Assembly: GCA_902702965.1 (NCBI GenBank) | Contig: CACRXP010000065.1 | Location: 1,212,434 to 1,276,433 of the forward strand | Reading direction: 5' to 3' | Source: Spirometra erinaceieuropaei | Taxonomy: Eukaryota > Platyhelminthes > Cestoda > Diphyllobothriidea > Diphyllobothriidae | Length of the DNA stretch: 64,000 nt | Part shown: positions 45,973-57,716 of the stretch, piece after piece | How the letters are laid out: each line of letters opens with the position of its first letter | Numbering within the stretch: the stretch's first letter is position 1 | Made by a program: the position numbers and the translations under genes | Notes under the pieces: model-generated | What the model was told of the DNA's origin: nothing | What the model saw: only the letters and a program-made list of their open reading frames with translations | Databases searched by the model: none

Positions 45973-46249
45973 GAGGTCGGCAGTCTAGTCGCATATTCCA
46001 CGTTATAAACAATATGACAATTTTGAATCTATAACGATGCGCTAGACGCCGTGGTCTGTCGGATTAACTTGGTCCTCCTCTCATGACAGAGGTTCCGTTG
46101 GGACCTGATCCGCCCACCCTTCTAGTCGTGGGTAATCTTGGTCCTTTTCGCCCAGATCAGGGGGTGCGAGTTCACGCCGCGCCATACAGTTGCGCCCAGC
46201 CCCATCTGCGGTCTTCTTGACTCTGCTTTGACACCGAACACAAATTCAG

Positions 46250-46330
46250 TGAGAAGGGGCGGGTTCGGCAGGTGAAATGCTAGTCTACGATCAATTTAAA
46301 CCTATTCACGCAAACTTCGCCATCCTTGAT
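46250..46330 (+). repeat. Repeat E block
   Basis: GAGAAGGGGCGGGTTCGGCAGG..AAATGCTAGTCTACGATCAATTTAAACC..GCAAACTTCGCCATCC follows the block at 35755-35840. Confidence 0.5.
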
Positions 46331-47612
46331 TGCACATACGGTAGGGCACACGGTGGACAGCGTTGAAAACCAAGCCGAGTTGCTTGTGACATGCTGATAT
46401 GACAAAAGTAGGCTGACCAGTGCTTGTTGTGCTTCATAGTACTCCTGATGCGCAAAATCACCTCTTCCAATACAGCGCATTCTTACCGTTTATTTCAAAA
46501 AACTTGAAAAGTACTTTGTTCGATCTGATAGCATCAACTCCAACGTCGTTAACAAAAAGGGAACATTTGACGTCACACACTGCATGTTCACAAGGATTCG
46601 AAGTCATATATATACCATTAGGTCTCTAATATCGTGAATAACGGTTCTCTAAAATTATAGGACTATAGCCGCATAAAACGCGATTAATGCTCGTGATAAT
46701 TAAGGAGTGATATCGCATCAGTAGTTACGGCTATTTCCCCACCGATGTTGAGAACGCGTAATTGAGTAAAATAACAACCATTAAACGACTAGGCAAACAA
46801 GCAAAGTCATAAGAACGGTTTATGAGCCGTTTCAGGCAGTTATAATCAGCAATAACCTACCAAAATTTTTATCTCCGCTTTAAAATCCACCACTATACTC
46901 AGCACGAAACGCCTTTTCTGAGTGAATTTTGTTAGTTTACTAAGCAGTTTGCTTAACAAAAACAAATACACTGGGAAAACATGTGGCGATTAGATTTTTC
47001 AATTTACGGAAGTGCAAGTGAACGATTACACTGCATGTGACGACAGGCCGTTTAAAATCTTTTGAGCAGAGGTCCAGAAAATGATCATTTTCCAGTTAAG
47101 CATCCAGGAACAAACTCCGTGTCCTAATTTCGCCTTTCCTAACACTGCTGTCAAGCCTGGTTTATGGAATTTACACAAATAACATTCATGGTCGCATGCG
47201 AAACTGGTTCTATGCTTAGACTCATATTTGAAATCAATCTTTCCCGAACACTCCTAAAGGGAATAAGTTTCGCGAATTTTAACGGTATTAGTTGCCTACA
47301 CGTACGCGAGCTTTAAGTCCAAAGTTATATATTCCCAAGGATGTGCTTAATTTTGCATCAACCCGCAGTCTCCTTAAGACTTGACCCCACAGCTTTAACC
47401 ACAATCAAATATTTTGCATAATCGCGAAAACTACATAATTTTATTCAGAGTAAATTCCATTTGCATTGCGGTGAATAAACATCTAACAAGGAAGAAATGA
47501 ATCCAATATGCTTGATGACACAGGCGTTAAATGGAAGTGTACGCTGCGCATACGGGAAATTTTTGGTCGGATATTATTTCTCAGCCGCAACTGCTAAAAT
47601 AGTCCCAGCTGC
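46331..47612. other. No recognisable feature
   Basis: AT-rich, without supported gene or repeat. Confidence 0.4.
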
Positions 47613-47755
47613 CTGTCATACGGGACCAGTGCTAAAAGGGGTTTACCCCAAAACCCTAACCACGACCAACAACCCCAACCCCTTACGCTTAACCGTAACC
47701 CCTAACCCTGACTCTAGCATTAACCTCTACCCCCTTATGGGTATAACGGCGAAAT
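47613..47755 (-). repeat. CCCTAA-like tract in a D-type setting
   Basis: CTGTCATACGGGACC is followed by about 100 bp of degenerate CCCTAACC/CCCCAACCCC units. The CATACGGG-then-tract layout is that of repeat D (61040 going left, and 32340 going right). Probably part of a dispersed repeat and not a true interstitial telomere. Confidence 0.55.
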
Positions 47756-49254
47756 AAGACCTTGCCCAGTTTTTAAAACACCACAGATTTTCTTTTCTGA
47801 GAACGATGCGAAAGAAAGTATCGCCTTCGTCCCTGCACTCAAGTCGCAACAGCCCTGTATTCGGAAGGGCCCACCTAAAAACCAGAGGGCAATTAGGACT
47901 GGTCGACTTATTTGTACTTTCCTGATTACAAAAAAGTAAATTCCAGATATTCGAAACGGGCGGTTTGGAAAATAAATATCCAAAAATAAAGATATCTTGT
48001 AAATCAGGATGGTAATAATAGCTCGTACTAATCCCAGGTTCGATGTACGGCAATGTTTAAGGCATTTTTATTTTACAAGTAGGAAAAGCCATTTGTCGGT
48101 CTTAAAAAAGATGGTTTAGTTGGTTGTCATGAGTCTAATGTCGCCCTACACAAAGGTGGGCGAAGCATTGTAACTGAGGGTGACGACTATAATTTCCGTT
48201 TGTATAATGGGAAACAAAAAAAATAAATATTCTCATGAGTATGGGTTGATGGGTAAACTTACGAAAGACTTTCAAGCTCTCATTTAGGACAGGAGGGATG
48301 TTATGCTCCCTGTAGTTAATGAGACTTCCTTTCCTCAATTCCGCTGAGAACTGTAGGCCATTTCTCGGCGAGGAACGAAAAAATACGTTCAAAATGATTT
48401 TAAATCAGTCAAATGTTGAACACTTATGACCAAACAGTTCTCGAAAGCTCTGAAAATAAGGATAGGAAGAAGGTACATACTCTTCCAGCCGCTTGTCGGA
48501 AACAAATGTGCCAGTACCGTAATAACAAGCAGGTAAGTGTTGATTCAGAAGGGTTGAGGAGTAAGAATGCGCCGTGTATTTTAAAAACACGAACTGACTT
48601 TTTAAAAATCTTCCTGAGGTTGCAAATAGTCGGAATTTTCAGCCTACATTTCATCGAATATTCTGCAGTTGGGGAATAGTCACTGAAAATTTTTTTCGGT
48701 GTGAAGTTTTTAAAAAAATTATGCAGTTCTATTGCTTGGTAAAACAGAACGAAACCTCGTACTCCTATAGGGGATAGGACAAGTTACGCTTCAAAAACAA
48801 TGAAAAACTATTTCACTACGTCGCCAATACGGATACAAGGTAGCAACTGGTTCTATAAGATGAAGATTTTGAAGTAATTTTTCAAAACTTGCTGTTAAAT
48901 CGTCGTAAAATTTTGGTTTTAGAATATCTCCCAACCGAAAGTAATGTAGGTGGGAAATATACCAGCGTGTCTTAAGTCAAGAACGGCCTTTTGTCTGCGG
49001 GTGATAAGTAGAGTGGGGTAGAGTCCACCTTTAAGTATCTGCGCCATTCAACAGAGGCAGCAAGGGCCACTTTGTTAAGTGCCTAGCTTTATCAACAACG
49101 GAATTCGTAGAGCCAATAGTCTCAGTAAGCAAGCCGTCGAGGGCTTTTAATTCACTTGAGAATTTCGTGTGGTTTTTATGCCCCGTCGAGCTGCTCCGCA
49201 CTTAATAAAAACCTTGCTTGGCAAACACTAACAGGCGGGATATTTTCAAAATTG
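47756..49254. other. No recognisable feature
   Basis: Overlapping short frames only. No repeat family member recognised. Confidence 0.4.
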
Positions 49255-49600
49255 TAGCATATAGCACACTATGAAATTTCCACCAAAATTATAGGACGCT
49301 TTAGATTAGAAGGGGTAACTTAAGTGGAGTTGTAGCAGTATTATCGTGCAACAAAATCTCAAGACGCCAGGATTCCGTCTTTTGAATGGTTCTCCTTTCA
49401 GTCTCCTACGGAAGCCACACTAAACAAAAATACCTATCTAAGTATTATGATCACTGATTATTATCACTTATTTTCAATGTCCTTAATTTATTAAAGTATA
49501 TTTTGCCGAAAGCATGCAAAAAATATACTTTCGTTTTCTCCTTTACGGAGAATTAAATCTTAAAATTTACGACTTGAACTTTATCTTGAAATTGCCGTGG
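49255..49600. repeat. Left half of a family B element
   Basis: CACACTATGAAATTTCCACC..AGAAGGGGTAACTTAAGTGG..TATCGTGCAACAAAATCTC, GATTCCGTCTTTTGAATGG and TTTTCAATGTCC follow the left half of B in order. The right half is absent. Confidence 0.55.
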
Positions 49601-50612
49601 TTTTCTGTTAAAGAACTCAGTAAAGGGAGATTTTGTGAGTCAACGCGGATCACCCGTGCTAACGTTAAACGTTTGTATCTCCGGAAAGGCTAACTTTGCC
49701 TCAAAAATTCTGGTTCTTGGGAAGACTTGCCTACTTTACATTCTTATTGGTCGCACTAATATTTTCGAACAGACCCAAGGTGAGTCAGACGCGCATACGG
49801 CAGCTCTAACGTACCTAAACTTAAAAGTCGCTTACGTTGTCTTTCGGTACTGGGTATATCAGGAAGCATTTTTTCTTAGTCCAAAACGACTCTCAGAGCA
49901 CGAAAACTGAGGCAGCGAATTGCGGTTCGAAAATTCAAATTACAGATATTCCGGTTTTTTATAATTAGGCTAAGGTTTTCAAAGTCCTTTATGATTGGCA
50001 AAAAGTGGTCTGCACAAAATGTAGAGATAATTACTTGAAAAACACGAGAAGAACACACGCAATGGATATGCCTAAATTCGTTTAGTCAGTCCGTGTGGTT
50101 TAATCAAGACACAAGTCCTAAATACTTTGTCGGCTGCGCCTTGCAAAGCCTCCTAGAGGACTTTTGAAAAGAGCTGATAAGCGTATTAAATTTTACTCGC
50201 CCTTTTCTATAGACAAATAGAGCAACGTACGTATGTATTCGGCCGTTTCAGAGAGAGTAATGTGCGGATGATTACTCCCTTACACAGATGTTATGGGGGA
50301 AGGCTTAACCAAAAATATGACTGACTCATCTGTGTGTACGGTGTTTGGCTAATGGTTTGGTTTTGTCTAGAATAATATGAAGTAGAGTCCGCGGACTGAC
50401 ACATATAACCCCGCCGCCAACGTATTGGAACTTTGAAGCATATTTTGTGACTTCTCCTACATCCAACGCCTCCTGAGTATTATACTCTTTTTGTCTGCCG
50501 GCATATTGTGGGCCGTTCTACCCTTATTCATTGCAGTGGGCCTTCAAATTCCGTTTCCTTCATTACGTGAGATAATAATTTGCCTTAACAATCTTCTCAT
50601 TACAATAACTGA
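49601..50612. other. No recognisable feature
   Basis: Includes a 91-codon frame (49635-49910) without motifs. No repeat seen. Confidence 0.4.
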
Positions 50613-51590
50613 CCGATCTCATCAAATGTTGGCTGTAATTCTGAAATGCGTTTTCAATTGTGAAGGATTACTTAGGCGCAATTATAAAATTTATTATCAA
50701 GCAACGTATTCCTATAACATTCCGGACTCGGTAGGATGTCAGCTTATGAATGCACTGAGTTTAAGTCCCCTGTAAGTACGGAACTCGGTACGAATGCCTA
50801 CTTGAGTAGCACACATTTTACACACAGATTTTCGACGGTCTTGAAAATTCAAAAATATTTTATAGAAACCACGGACAAAAATACGCTTTCTTTCAGTCGC
50901 TTGATAGAAAACTACGTCAACATTGTATTGTATCGTCGAAAAAAGATATGATTATGTTTCAAAAAGTTTCCTAATTTCCGAATAATTTAGAGCCTTATCA
51001 GTCGTTACATTAACATTTAGTGATTTCAGCCTACAAAGTGCATGCGTTCCACGTAAAGAAAATCGCATATTCTTCCATACCTTTGAAAAGATACCATATA
51101 GAGTCCATAAAATTTTGTAGTGGATGCGGACCATGTTGTACATTTCATTAGGGTCAGTGTAAACGTACAGGTACGATGCTGCATGAATCGATTTTGCACG
51201 GTCTGAAAATATTTCCTAAGTAGAAACGCTTTTAAATCGTATTATACTCCTTCTTCGAGTATAGAACACAATGTTAACGTAGTTGTCTATCAAGTGACTG
51301 AAAGAAAGCATATTTCTGTCCGTGGTTTCTATAAAATATATTTGAATTTTCAAGACCGTCGAAAATCTATGTGTAAAATGTGTCCTACTCAAGTAGTCAT
51401 TCTTACCGAGTTCGGTACTTACAGGGGACTAAAACCCAGTGGATTCAAAGACTGACATCCCAGCGAGTCCGAAATGCCATAGGATTATGTTGCATGATAA
51501 TCAATTTTACAATCGCGCCTAAGAATCCTTCCCAATCGAAAACGCATTTCAGAATTGCAGCCAACATTTCATGAGATTGATCTCTCACTG
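50613..51590. mobile_element. Family B foldback transposon, part of inverted pair
   Basis: Left end AACTGACCGATCTCATCAAA (worn), right end ATGAGATTGATCTCTCACTG. The interior matches 17719-18707 and, in reverse, 54812-55612. Its last 470 bp and the 120 bp beyond it are almost identical to the reverse of 54699-55285. Confidence 0.8.
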
Positions 51591-51840
51591 AAAATATACA
51601 AGGGCGTTCAGTTTAAAAACGGAGATCCACCCTATGAGCTACAAGGTCTTTCGAAAAACATTTACTGTCATCTTAAATGAGCCCTGATGATGGACACTGT
51701 ACGGCAAATTTCCTTTCGAAACTCTTCCTTCCAAAACAGTTTTTCGATTGAGAATTTCATCAGCTGTACTGTTCCTGCTCAGCCTACAATTCCGATTGCC
51801 TTCTAGTGTACCAATTATCTTTCCCTTTTTCGCTCCACTT
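51120..51840 (+). repeat. Left arm of a long inverted repeat
   Basis: 51120-51711 is nearly identical to the reverse of 54699-55285. It includes the B-element end and the non-B flank AAGGGCGTTCAGTTTAAAAA..CCCTGATGATGGACACTGTACG. From 51712 to 51840 the similarity drops to roughly three quarters (TGTACTGTTCCTGCTCAGCC against TGTACTGTTTCTGCTCAGCC) and then ends. Confidence 0.85.
51684..51724 (+). ncRNA. Hammerhead-like motif (weak)
   Basis: CTGATGA at 51684-51690, then TGGACACTGTACG..TTTCC, and GAAAC at 51718-51722. The CTGTACG loop also occurs in the PLE hammerhead at 62557. Extra bases lie between stem II and GAAAC, and no good stem I can be drawn, so this may be only a relic. Confidence 0.35.
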
Positions 51841-52624
51841 CTTCCTGGGAGACAGTAAAAACTGGATCTAAAACGACTTCCTCTTCCTGAGCTAAACTCT
51901 TTGTGCGTCTAAAAGACCTCCAGAAATTGGGTTTGCGTGATAACATGAAGGCAGTAAACCATCCAATAAAAACGGAAACTGTCAGACTAACTGACCCACT
52001 TGTTGGCCAGCCCCTATTCTTCTCATTCCTCTTGTTCTTTTTATTCGTCCTCTGGCGAAATTTAGAAGATCTCAAAACACTTCACCAGCCAGCGAAACCG
52101 CAGTGCTTCATGCTGATTTATACGCAAATTCACTAAGTCAGATTTTGACTTCTATTACAACCGAATCACATTGATTACTTGAGTAACTTCTTCTGCTCGT
52201 CGAGTGCCTTCTTTCTACTGACGGTGTCTGTAGTGAATGCTGCAACTGCGGGGTCTAGCAATGGTTGCTTTTTGCTTAAATTTTGTTCTTCTTAGCGTGA
52301 AGTTGTTTTAAATGATCCTGAGAGTCTTAGTACCATGAAAAGGTTTTATAGTCGAAAAAATTCCTTGCCCTTTTGTTTGATATAAAAGGAGACGGCTTAT
52401 CTCGAATGATGTTGTTCTGCTTGTTCACCTAGAGGATTAGGCAAGAGCTTTCTTGTGTACACACGGTATTTCCTGATTACTTCCTGTTCGGTGCTGTTGA
52501 TCGCGACATGCGTATGAAAAATTGGCAGTGCAGTTCTTGCGATTGGATTGACTCTTGCATTGCAGATTGTTTTTCTTGAACAAAACTGAATTTTAGAGTT
52601 GCGAAAACTCCCATTGTAATTTTC
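51841..52624. other. No recognisable feature
   Basis: Spacer of the inverted repeat. No gene or repeat seen in this part. Confidence 0.4.
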
Positions 52625-52819
52625 AAAAGGCAATTTGGCGAGCATATGTCTGCTGTCGGCAAATTCTCTTCAGGCCTGTACACTTATATGGCTATTGAAG
52701 TAATGACTTAAAAGATACGGGCAAGTAAATAACTAATTGTTTACTTCAATAGTGATATAAAGGTACAGGCCTGAAAAGAAGTTATCGAAAGCAGACGTAC
52801 GCTCGCCAAATTGCCTTTT
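52625..52819. repeat. Repeat F as a long hairpin
   Basis: AAAAGGCAATTTGGCGAGCA..TTCAGGCCTGTACACTTATATGG (52625-52703) is repeated inverted at 52741-52819 with few mismatches and a 37-base centre. Single-arm copies occur at 57588-57690 and, worn, at 19498-19575. Confidence 0.85.
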
Positions 52820-52904
52820 GGGAAAATACTGAATTTATCCATTCTGGTAATCATATACGTGACGACAGTTCGATCGTCGACTGCGTCGTTGTCCAACGTG
52901 TGTT

Positions 52905-53010
52905 CCAAAGCGTGTTGGGCACAGGGATGGGGACTTGCGTGTGAATTAGTTTATAGCAGCAGTAGTAGGCTTGTGCTGCGTTTTCTGCACTTACTACTCC
53001 TCTCCCACAT
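52905..53010 (-). repeat. Repeat E block, reverse orientation
   Basis: Complement of GTGGGAGAGGAGTAGTAAGTG..GCAGCACAAGCCTACTACTG..TAATTCACACGCAAGTCCCC, the E block seen at 35755. The flank CATGGGGCCGGTGTCATGAC also resembles 17085-17100. Confidence 0.55.
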
Positions 53011-53586
53011 GGGGCCGGTGTCATGACGGAGTCCAGAAGACCGGAAACGGAATCGGACGTCGGTTGTTGGCGAGGCGTTGATCCGCGCCTAGGCGCGCCA
53101 GCACATTCCCCATATGTAGCGTTTGTTATGTGTGCGCACTCCCAACAACGTCTGCCGTGGTCTAGTGCATCTTCCGCGTGGCCAGTTTTAGAGATCACCT
53201 AAATCACATATCGATCGGTCTACACAACTATTAATCTTATGCGTAAGCGAGCACCTGCTGGCCAATTAGGGGAGGTTGGCTATTAGACGTTCTAAGCCAG
53301 TGCTCACGCCCTAGGGGCAACCGCGGGGGAACGGATAATAGTGCAGCCCACAGGGAGGACGGGCTAATAGCCGCTTGGGGGCCAAGTCAGCGGGGCGCTG
53401 ATCCGTAAATCGACACGTTGTTCTACTCCTGCATACCATGCACTACGCGTTAGGCCAAATGACATATTCTTATTTGCTCGAGGAGAGATGAGAACCCAGA
53501 TGCGGGCAGCATATCTGTAACTGTCACCCTGTAAAGGGGGGGAACGTGAATATTCATGGGTATGCGGTAGCATGGCGAATGCATCC

Positions 53587-53594
53587 TATAAATA
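53587..53594 (+). promoter_or_regulatory. TATA box of PLE terminal piece
   Basis: TATAAATA, 39 bp before the hammerhead stem I; one of three copies with conserved sequence and spacing. Confidence 0.55.
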
Positions 53595-53632
53595 CCGCAG
53601 TTTCCTTTGCATGAACAACCCGTATCTGCTTT

Positions 53633-53677
53633 CGTCTCTGATGATGGGTTTAAGCAGGAATCCGAATCGTCAGGCGA
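53633..53677 (+). ncRNA. Hammerhead with mutated GAAA
   Basis: CTGATGA (53638-53644), extra T, stem II GGGTTT/GAATCC (six pairs including two G-T), then GAATC where GAAAC is required, then GTC and AGGCG. The change of A15.1 to T removes the A15.1-U16.1 pair, so it is likely inactive. Confidence 0.6.
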
Positions 53678-53710
53678 ATAAAGCTCTTGTCGCAGTGACT
53701 GCGTCGCCTT

Positions 53711-54321
53711 CTTGTCACCCGAATGTTTTTAATGATGATTTCCACTGCATGAGTACAAAATCCTAGACGGATGCAATGAGGGTTCCGGCGATTTCTTACT
53801 CTTCTTCCGCTTTGCGACAAAAACCTGAGATTCGAAAGTCTGTTCTTCTCTACAATGAACTTGAGATATTTTAATTTGTTATCTTACTCTCTCACCTTTT
53901 CGCCTCATGCTGGTGACCTAAGATCACTTAGCGACCGTTAATATGTCCTATATGCCGGTGGCATTGCGACAGGTCATTCTGGAAAAATGGTGTTAATTGG
54001 TGGCTCCAAACGGAAGATTTGCGGAGTGCCTCAACATAATCAACGGACAACGGACGTTTTAGGAACCAGAAATTAATCCGGTATTATTTTAGGCTGTGGT
54101 CATCTCACACTCTCTTATCATCTTTGTTGTCATTCTCTTGTGCAGTCTTTCGTAGTTGCTTCATGATAAATCGTTTATCAATAAGTAAACGAGCTTCCCC
54201 CTTAGATGCCTACAACCACAGTCCAGCGCCATTCAGGCGTCTGCACTTTCTTTCTTGTGTTTCACCGTTATCCTGACACTGAACAATATTATCAAATCCA
54301 ACTTGTCACGAATCAGATGCA
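53711..54321. other. No recognisable feature
   Basis: No gene or repeat supported. Confidence 0.4.
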
Positions 54322-54568
54322 CAGTAGATGAATTACCCCGAGAAATATTAACTGAAGTCCTGAAATGCTTTTCCAATTCGGAAAAATCATTTATGCAAGA
54401 TTTAAAGATGAATGCTGTTGCAGTAAAATTTCAAGATATTCCAGTCATACCAGGATGCCGGCTTTCGAACAAGCGTTTTCAGACTGTCAGCAAAAACCGC
54501 ACTCCAAATTATATGCAAATATATGTAGCACACATTTTGCTCTTTTTTTATTGTCCTAATAGATGGTG
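54322..54568. repeat. Left end of a family A/B element, cut by another repeat
   Basis: CAGTAGATGAATTACCCCGAG..TTAACTGAAGTCCTGAAATGC starts like a family terminus. ACCAGGATGCCGGCTTTCGA and TAGCACACATTTTGCTC follow. It stops at 54568, where the right arm of the inverted repeat begins. Confidence 0.6.
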
Positions 54569-55285
54569 GGAATGAGTAGGACGAAGAAGGGGGAGATAAT
54601 AGGCATCCGAAATTTTAGGCTGAGCAGAAACAGTACAACCGACGGAATCCTTGATCGAACAACTATTTTGGAGAGAAGAGTTTCAAAAGGACATTTATCG
54701 TACAGTGTCCATCATCAGGGCTCATTTAAGATGACAGTAAATGTTTTTCGAAAGACCTTGTAGCTCATAGGGTGGATCTCCGTTTTTAAACTGAACGCCC
54801 TTGTATATTTTCAGTGAGAGATCAATCTCATGAAATGTTGGCTGCAATTCTGAAATGCGTTTTCGATTGGGAAGGATTCTTAGGCGCGATTGTAAAATTG
54901 ATTATCATGCAACATAATCCTATGGCATTTCGGACTCGCTAGGATGTCAGTCTTTGAATCCACTGGGTTTTAGTCCCCTGTAAGTACCGAACTCGGTAAG
55001 AATGACTACTTGAGTAGGACACATTTTACACATAGATTTTCGACGGTCTTGAAAATTCAAATATATTTTATAGAAACCACGGACAGAAATATGCTTTCTT
55101 TCAGTCACTTGATAGACAACTACGTTAACATTGTGTTCTATACTCGAAGAAGGAGTATAATACGATTTAAAAGCGTTTCTACTTAGGAAATATTTTCAGA
55201 CCGTGCAAAATCGATTCATGCAGCATCGTACCTGTACGTTTACACTGACCCTCATGAAATGTACAACATGGTCCTCATCTACTGC
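54569..55285 (-). repeat. Right arm of a long inverted repeat
   Basis: Reverse counterpart of 51120-51840 (nearly identical over 54699-55285, about three quarters over 54569-54698). The hammerhead-like motif CTGATGATGGACA..TGTCC..GAAAC is on the minus strand at 54680-54718. Confidence 0.85.
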
Positions 55286-55612
55286 AAAATTTTATGGACT
55301 CTATATGGTATCTTTTTAAAGGCATGGAAGAATATGTGATTGTCTTTACGCGGAATGCATGCACCTTGCAGGCTGAAATCACTAAACGCTAGTGCAATGA
55401 CTGATAAGGCTCTAAATTATTCGGAAATTAGGTAAATTTTTTAAAACCTAATTTTACTCCTTCTTGGAATATAAAGTACAATGTTGACGTATTTTTCTAC
55501 CAAGCGACTGAAAGAAAGCATACTTTTGTTCGTCGTTTTTATAAACTATATTTGAATTTGAAAGACCATCGAAAATCAATGAGAAAAAATGTATGGTACT
55601 TAAGTAGTCACT
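54812..55612. mobile_element. Family B foldback transposon, 3'-truncated
   Basis: Starts CAGTGAGAGATCAATCTCAT, follows the B interior to AAAATGTATGGTACTTAAGTAG, then stops about 170 bp before the expected terminus. The first 470 bp belong to the inverted repeat arm. Confidence 0.75.
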
Positions 55613-56436
55613 CAACATTATTAAATGCAGAAAAAATAATAGGACATCCCAGATTCCAATGGGCGCGGCCAGAGCCTGCACATGGGTATGTCAACACATC
55701 GGAAATCTTCACCTTTGCTTTATCTTTGTTATTGGTGCGCATTCTCGACAACGCCTGCCGACCTCCGGTCTCGACCCTGCGCGTCTACAGCGTGTCCCCA
55801 CACAGGCCCTACGCAACACATGAACCTAATCCCACAACACGCGCGAAAACGACACCTTTAAACGACGCACCAAACATCACTCCCTCAAAAAGCGTGCGGG
55901 TGTCCTGCCAAGGTTGCACGTAAGTACATGCACATCGCACGTGGAAAGCATGTTCCCCTTTCAGCCTGTTGCCCGATAAAGAAACGAAGTCCTGCGTGAC
56001 GCGCGCAGATAGGCCGTGCTGCCCTGTCAGTCATTGCGTCCAATCTCATCACGAGGATTCTGACAGGCTCGGTCAGTCGACTGGTGCCTGGGAGAGAGAG
56101 GACAGAGTGAGCGAGGCTGGCCCTAAGGAATTCATCCACACGGAAAATCGGCACACTCTTCGCCACGATAAAACTGGCACGTCCGAATCTATCGTGAAGC
56201 GTAAGAGGTCATGTCGTGGGCGACTGGCAATTGACGGGATAACTCGAACCTTCTCAGGTCTGAGAACCAGGATATGATGGCTCCTTGTTAATGTGGCCGG
56301 TAGGGGTCTGTTAAGCTCTTCTGGTCCCAAGTCTAAGCGCAATGTAGCTACTGGAAGTAAGGTGACCCGAAGGAGAATGCTGAGATTGTTTATGAGAATG
56401 TGGCCAGAGTTTAAACAGAAAAGGGCAAACTGATGT
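55613..56436. other. GC-richer stretch with repeat-like words
   Basis: Words such as GCCCTGTCAGTCATTGCGTCC and GCCTGGGAGAGAGAGGACAG (56020-56110) resemble 45870-45990, pointing to a worn low-copy repeat. The opposing frames of up to 123 codons show no domain. Confidence 0.35.
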
Positions 56437-56790
56437 TTCGGTTTAGGGTCTGGGTTAGTGTCAGGCTGAGGACTGAGTCTATAGCTAGGGTTTGTGTTAA
56501 GTTTAAGGGTTTCGGTTAAAGTCAGAGTTTGGATTGCGGTTCAGATTCACGTTTAGTGTTGAGTTTTTGGTTGGGAATGGTGCTGGAGTTAGGGTAGAGT
56601 TGCGGTCAGGGTTATGGTCAAGGTTGGGGTTAGGGTTAGGATCTGGGTCAGGACCAAGGTTAGGCTAAGATTTTTTGGTTGATTTAGGGCTAGGTTAGTG
56701 TTAAGTTTAGGATTAGCGTAAGGTTTATAATTACGTTAAAGGCCGGGTTTGCTTTTGCGATTACGGCTAGGTTTACGGTTAGGTTTGGGG
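56437..56790 (+). repeat. Degenerate telomere-like tract
   Basis: About 350 bp made of variants of GTTAGG, GTTAAG and GGTTTAGG, with only one short exact run (GGGGTTAGGGTTAGG near 56627). The degeneracy fits an old array or part of a dispersed repeat. Any open frame across it is meaningless. Confidence 0.75.
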
Positions 56791-57587
56791 CATTGCTGGC
56801 CTGCGTGTATTTTCAGTCAGGTCTTTTGTGGGGATTCTAGTCTTCCTTCAGTCTCTCGGGAGATTTCACATGCATCAGGCTGCCTTTTCCCTTTTGCCTG
56901 GGCTGTTTTCTCCACTAACGATTTCATCATCCCCCTTCGGCTTACTTTACTTTCAATGCCCACATTGTGCTTAGACTCGGGATCAAGACAGCGTAATCGC
57001 CCCTTTCCATATGCCCTTTATGACATTATCACGCATGTGAGATTCGAGCTAACCTTATGGGCAGCCTGTTAAAGTTAATGGGAAATCATGCCGTTACTAA
57101 CACCTGTAAAGGACTGTTGTGATTTGTCAATCACTGTTACCACGCCCAAGCCTTGTCTCCGCCTCGTCAAGGCGGATGAGTGAGGAGAGCGCTAGATGCT
57201 GCGTAAGTCGGTCCGCTATAAGCTAATAGTTGAGCACGTGCCATCGAGCGGACGGTGGAGGTCGTCGTTTGCGACAGTCATATATGCAATATGTGGCCCA
57301 ACCCATGAAATGTGATGACAGGAGTCTTGATGACCAGGTGGTCGGGCACCGAAAAGCTCGTCTTTTATGTGTATTCGGCTACTCCGTTCCGAACCATGTC
57401 CATTTTGTATGCAGAATGCGCTTCTACGTAATTTTATCAGGTTTATGTTTGTAAATCTGCGTTTTCATCGACGTTACTTTACATACGGACAATATCCTAC
57501 ATAAATGGCTGACCTAGACTATCTTGGCGTATTTATGCGAACATTACTATGATGAGGATGATTTAAATGTGAGAGATTCACTAAATT
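56791..57587. other. No recognisable feature
   Basis: Includes GC-rich words of the D/E type near 57130-57250. No full repeat copy and no gene. Confidence 0.35.
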
Positions 57588-57690
57588 CAAAAGGCAATTT
57601 GGCGAGCATACGTTTGCTTTCGATAAATTCTCTTCAGGCCTGTACATTTATATGGCTATTGAAGTAATGAATGCACAAGATACGGGTAGA
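57588..57690 (+). repeat. Repeat F, single-arm copy
   Basis: AAAAGGCAATTTGGCGAGCA..TTCAGGCCTGTACATTTATA..GCTATTGAAGTAATG then AAGATACGGGTAGA, matching 52625-52726 without its inverted partner. Confidence 0.75.
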
Positions 57691-57692
57691 CA

Positions 57693-57716
57693 GGGGAGGG
57701 TAGGGGAGGGGGAGGG
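57693..57716 (+). other. G-quadruplex-type run
   Basis: Five G-runs of three or more separated by one or two bases (GGGGAGGGTAGGGGAGGGGG), enough for an intramolecular quadruplex. It starts right at the end of repeat F. Confidence 0.7.

Larger units (their letters stand above)
53541..53710 (+). mobile_element. PLE terminal piece with promoter and hammerhead
   Basis: GGGTATGCGGTAGCATGGCG and GCATCCTATAAATACCGCAG match 15747-15785 closely. The hammerhead, CGAATAAAGCTCTTGTCGCAG and CGCCTTCTTGTC follow. The upstream 300 bp do not match the 15.5-kb copy. Confidence 0.7.

Noticed and set aside
55552..55923. 123-codon frame
   Set aside because: Starts in a truncated B element and continues through GC-rich repeat-like DNA. 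No domain.
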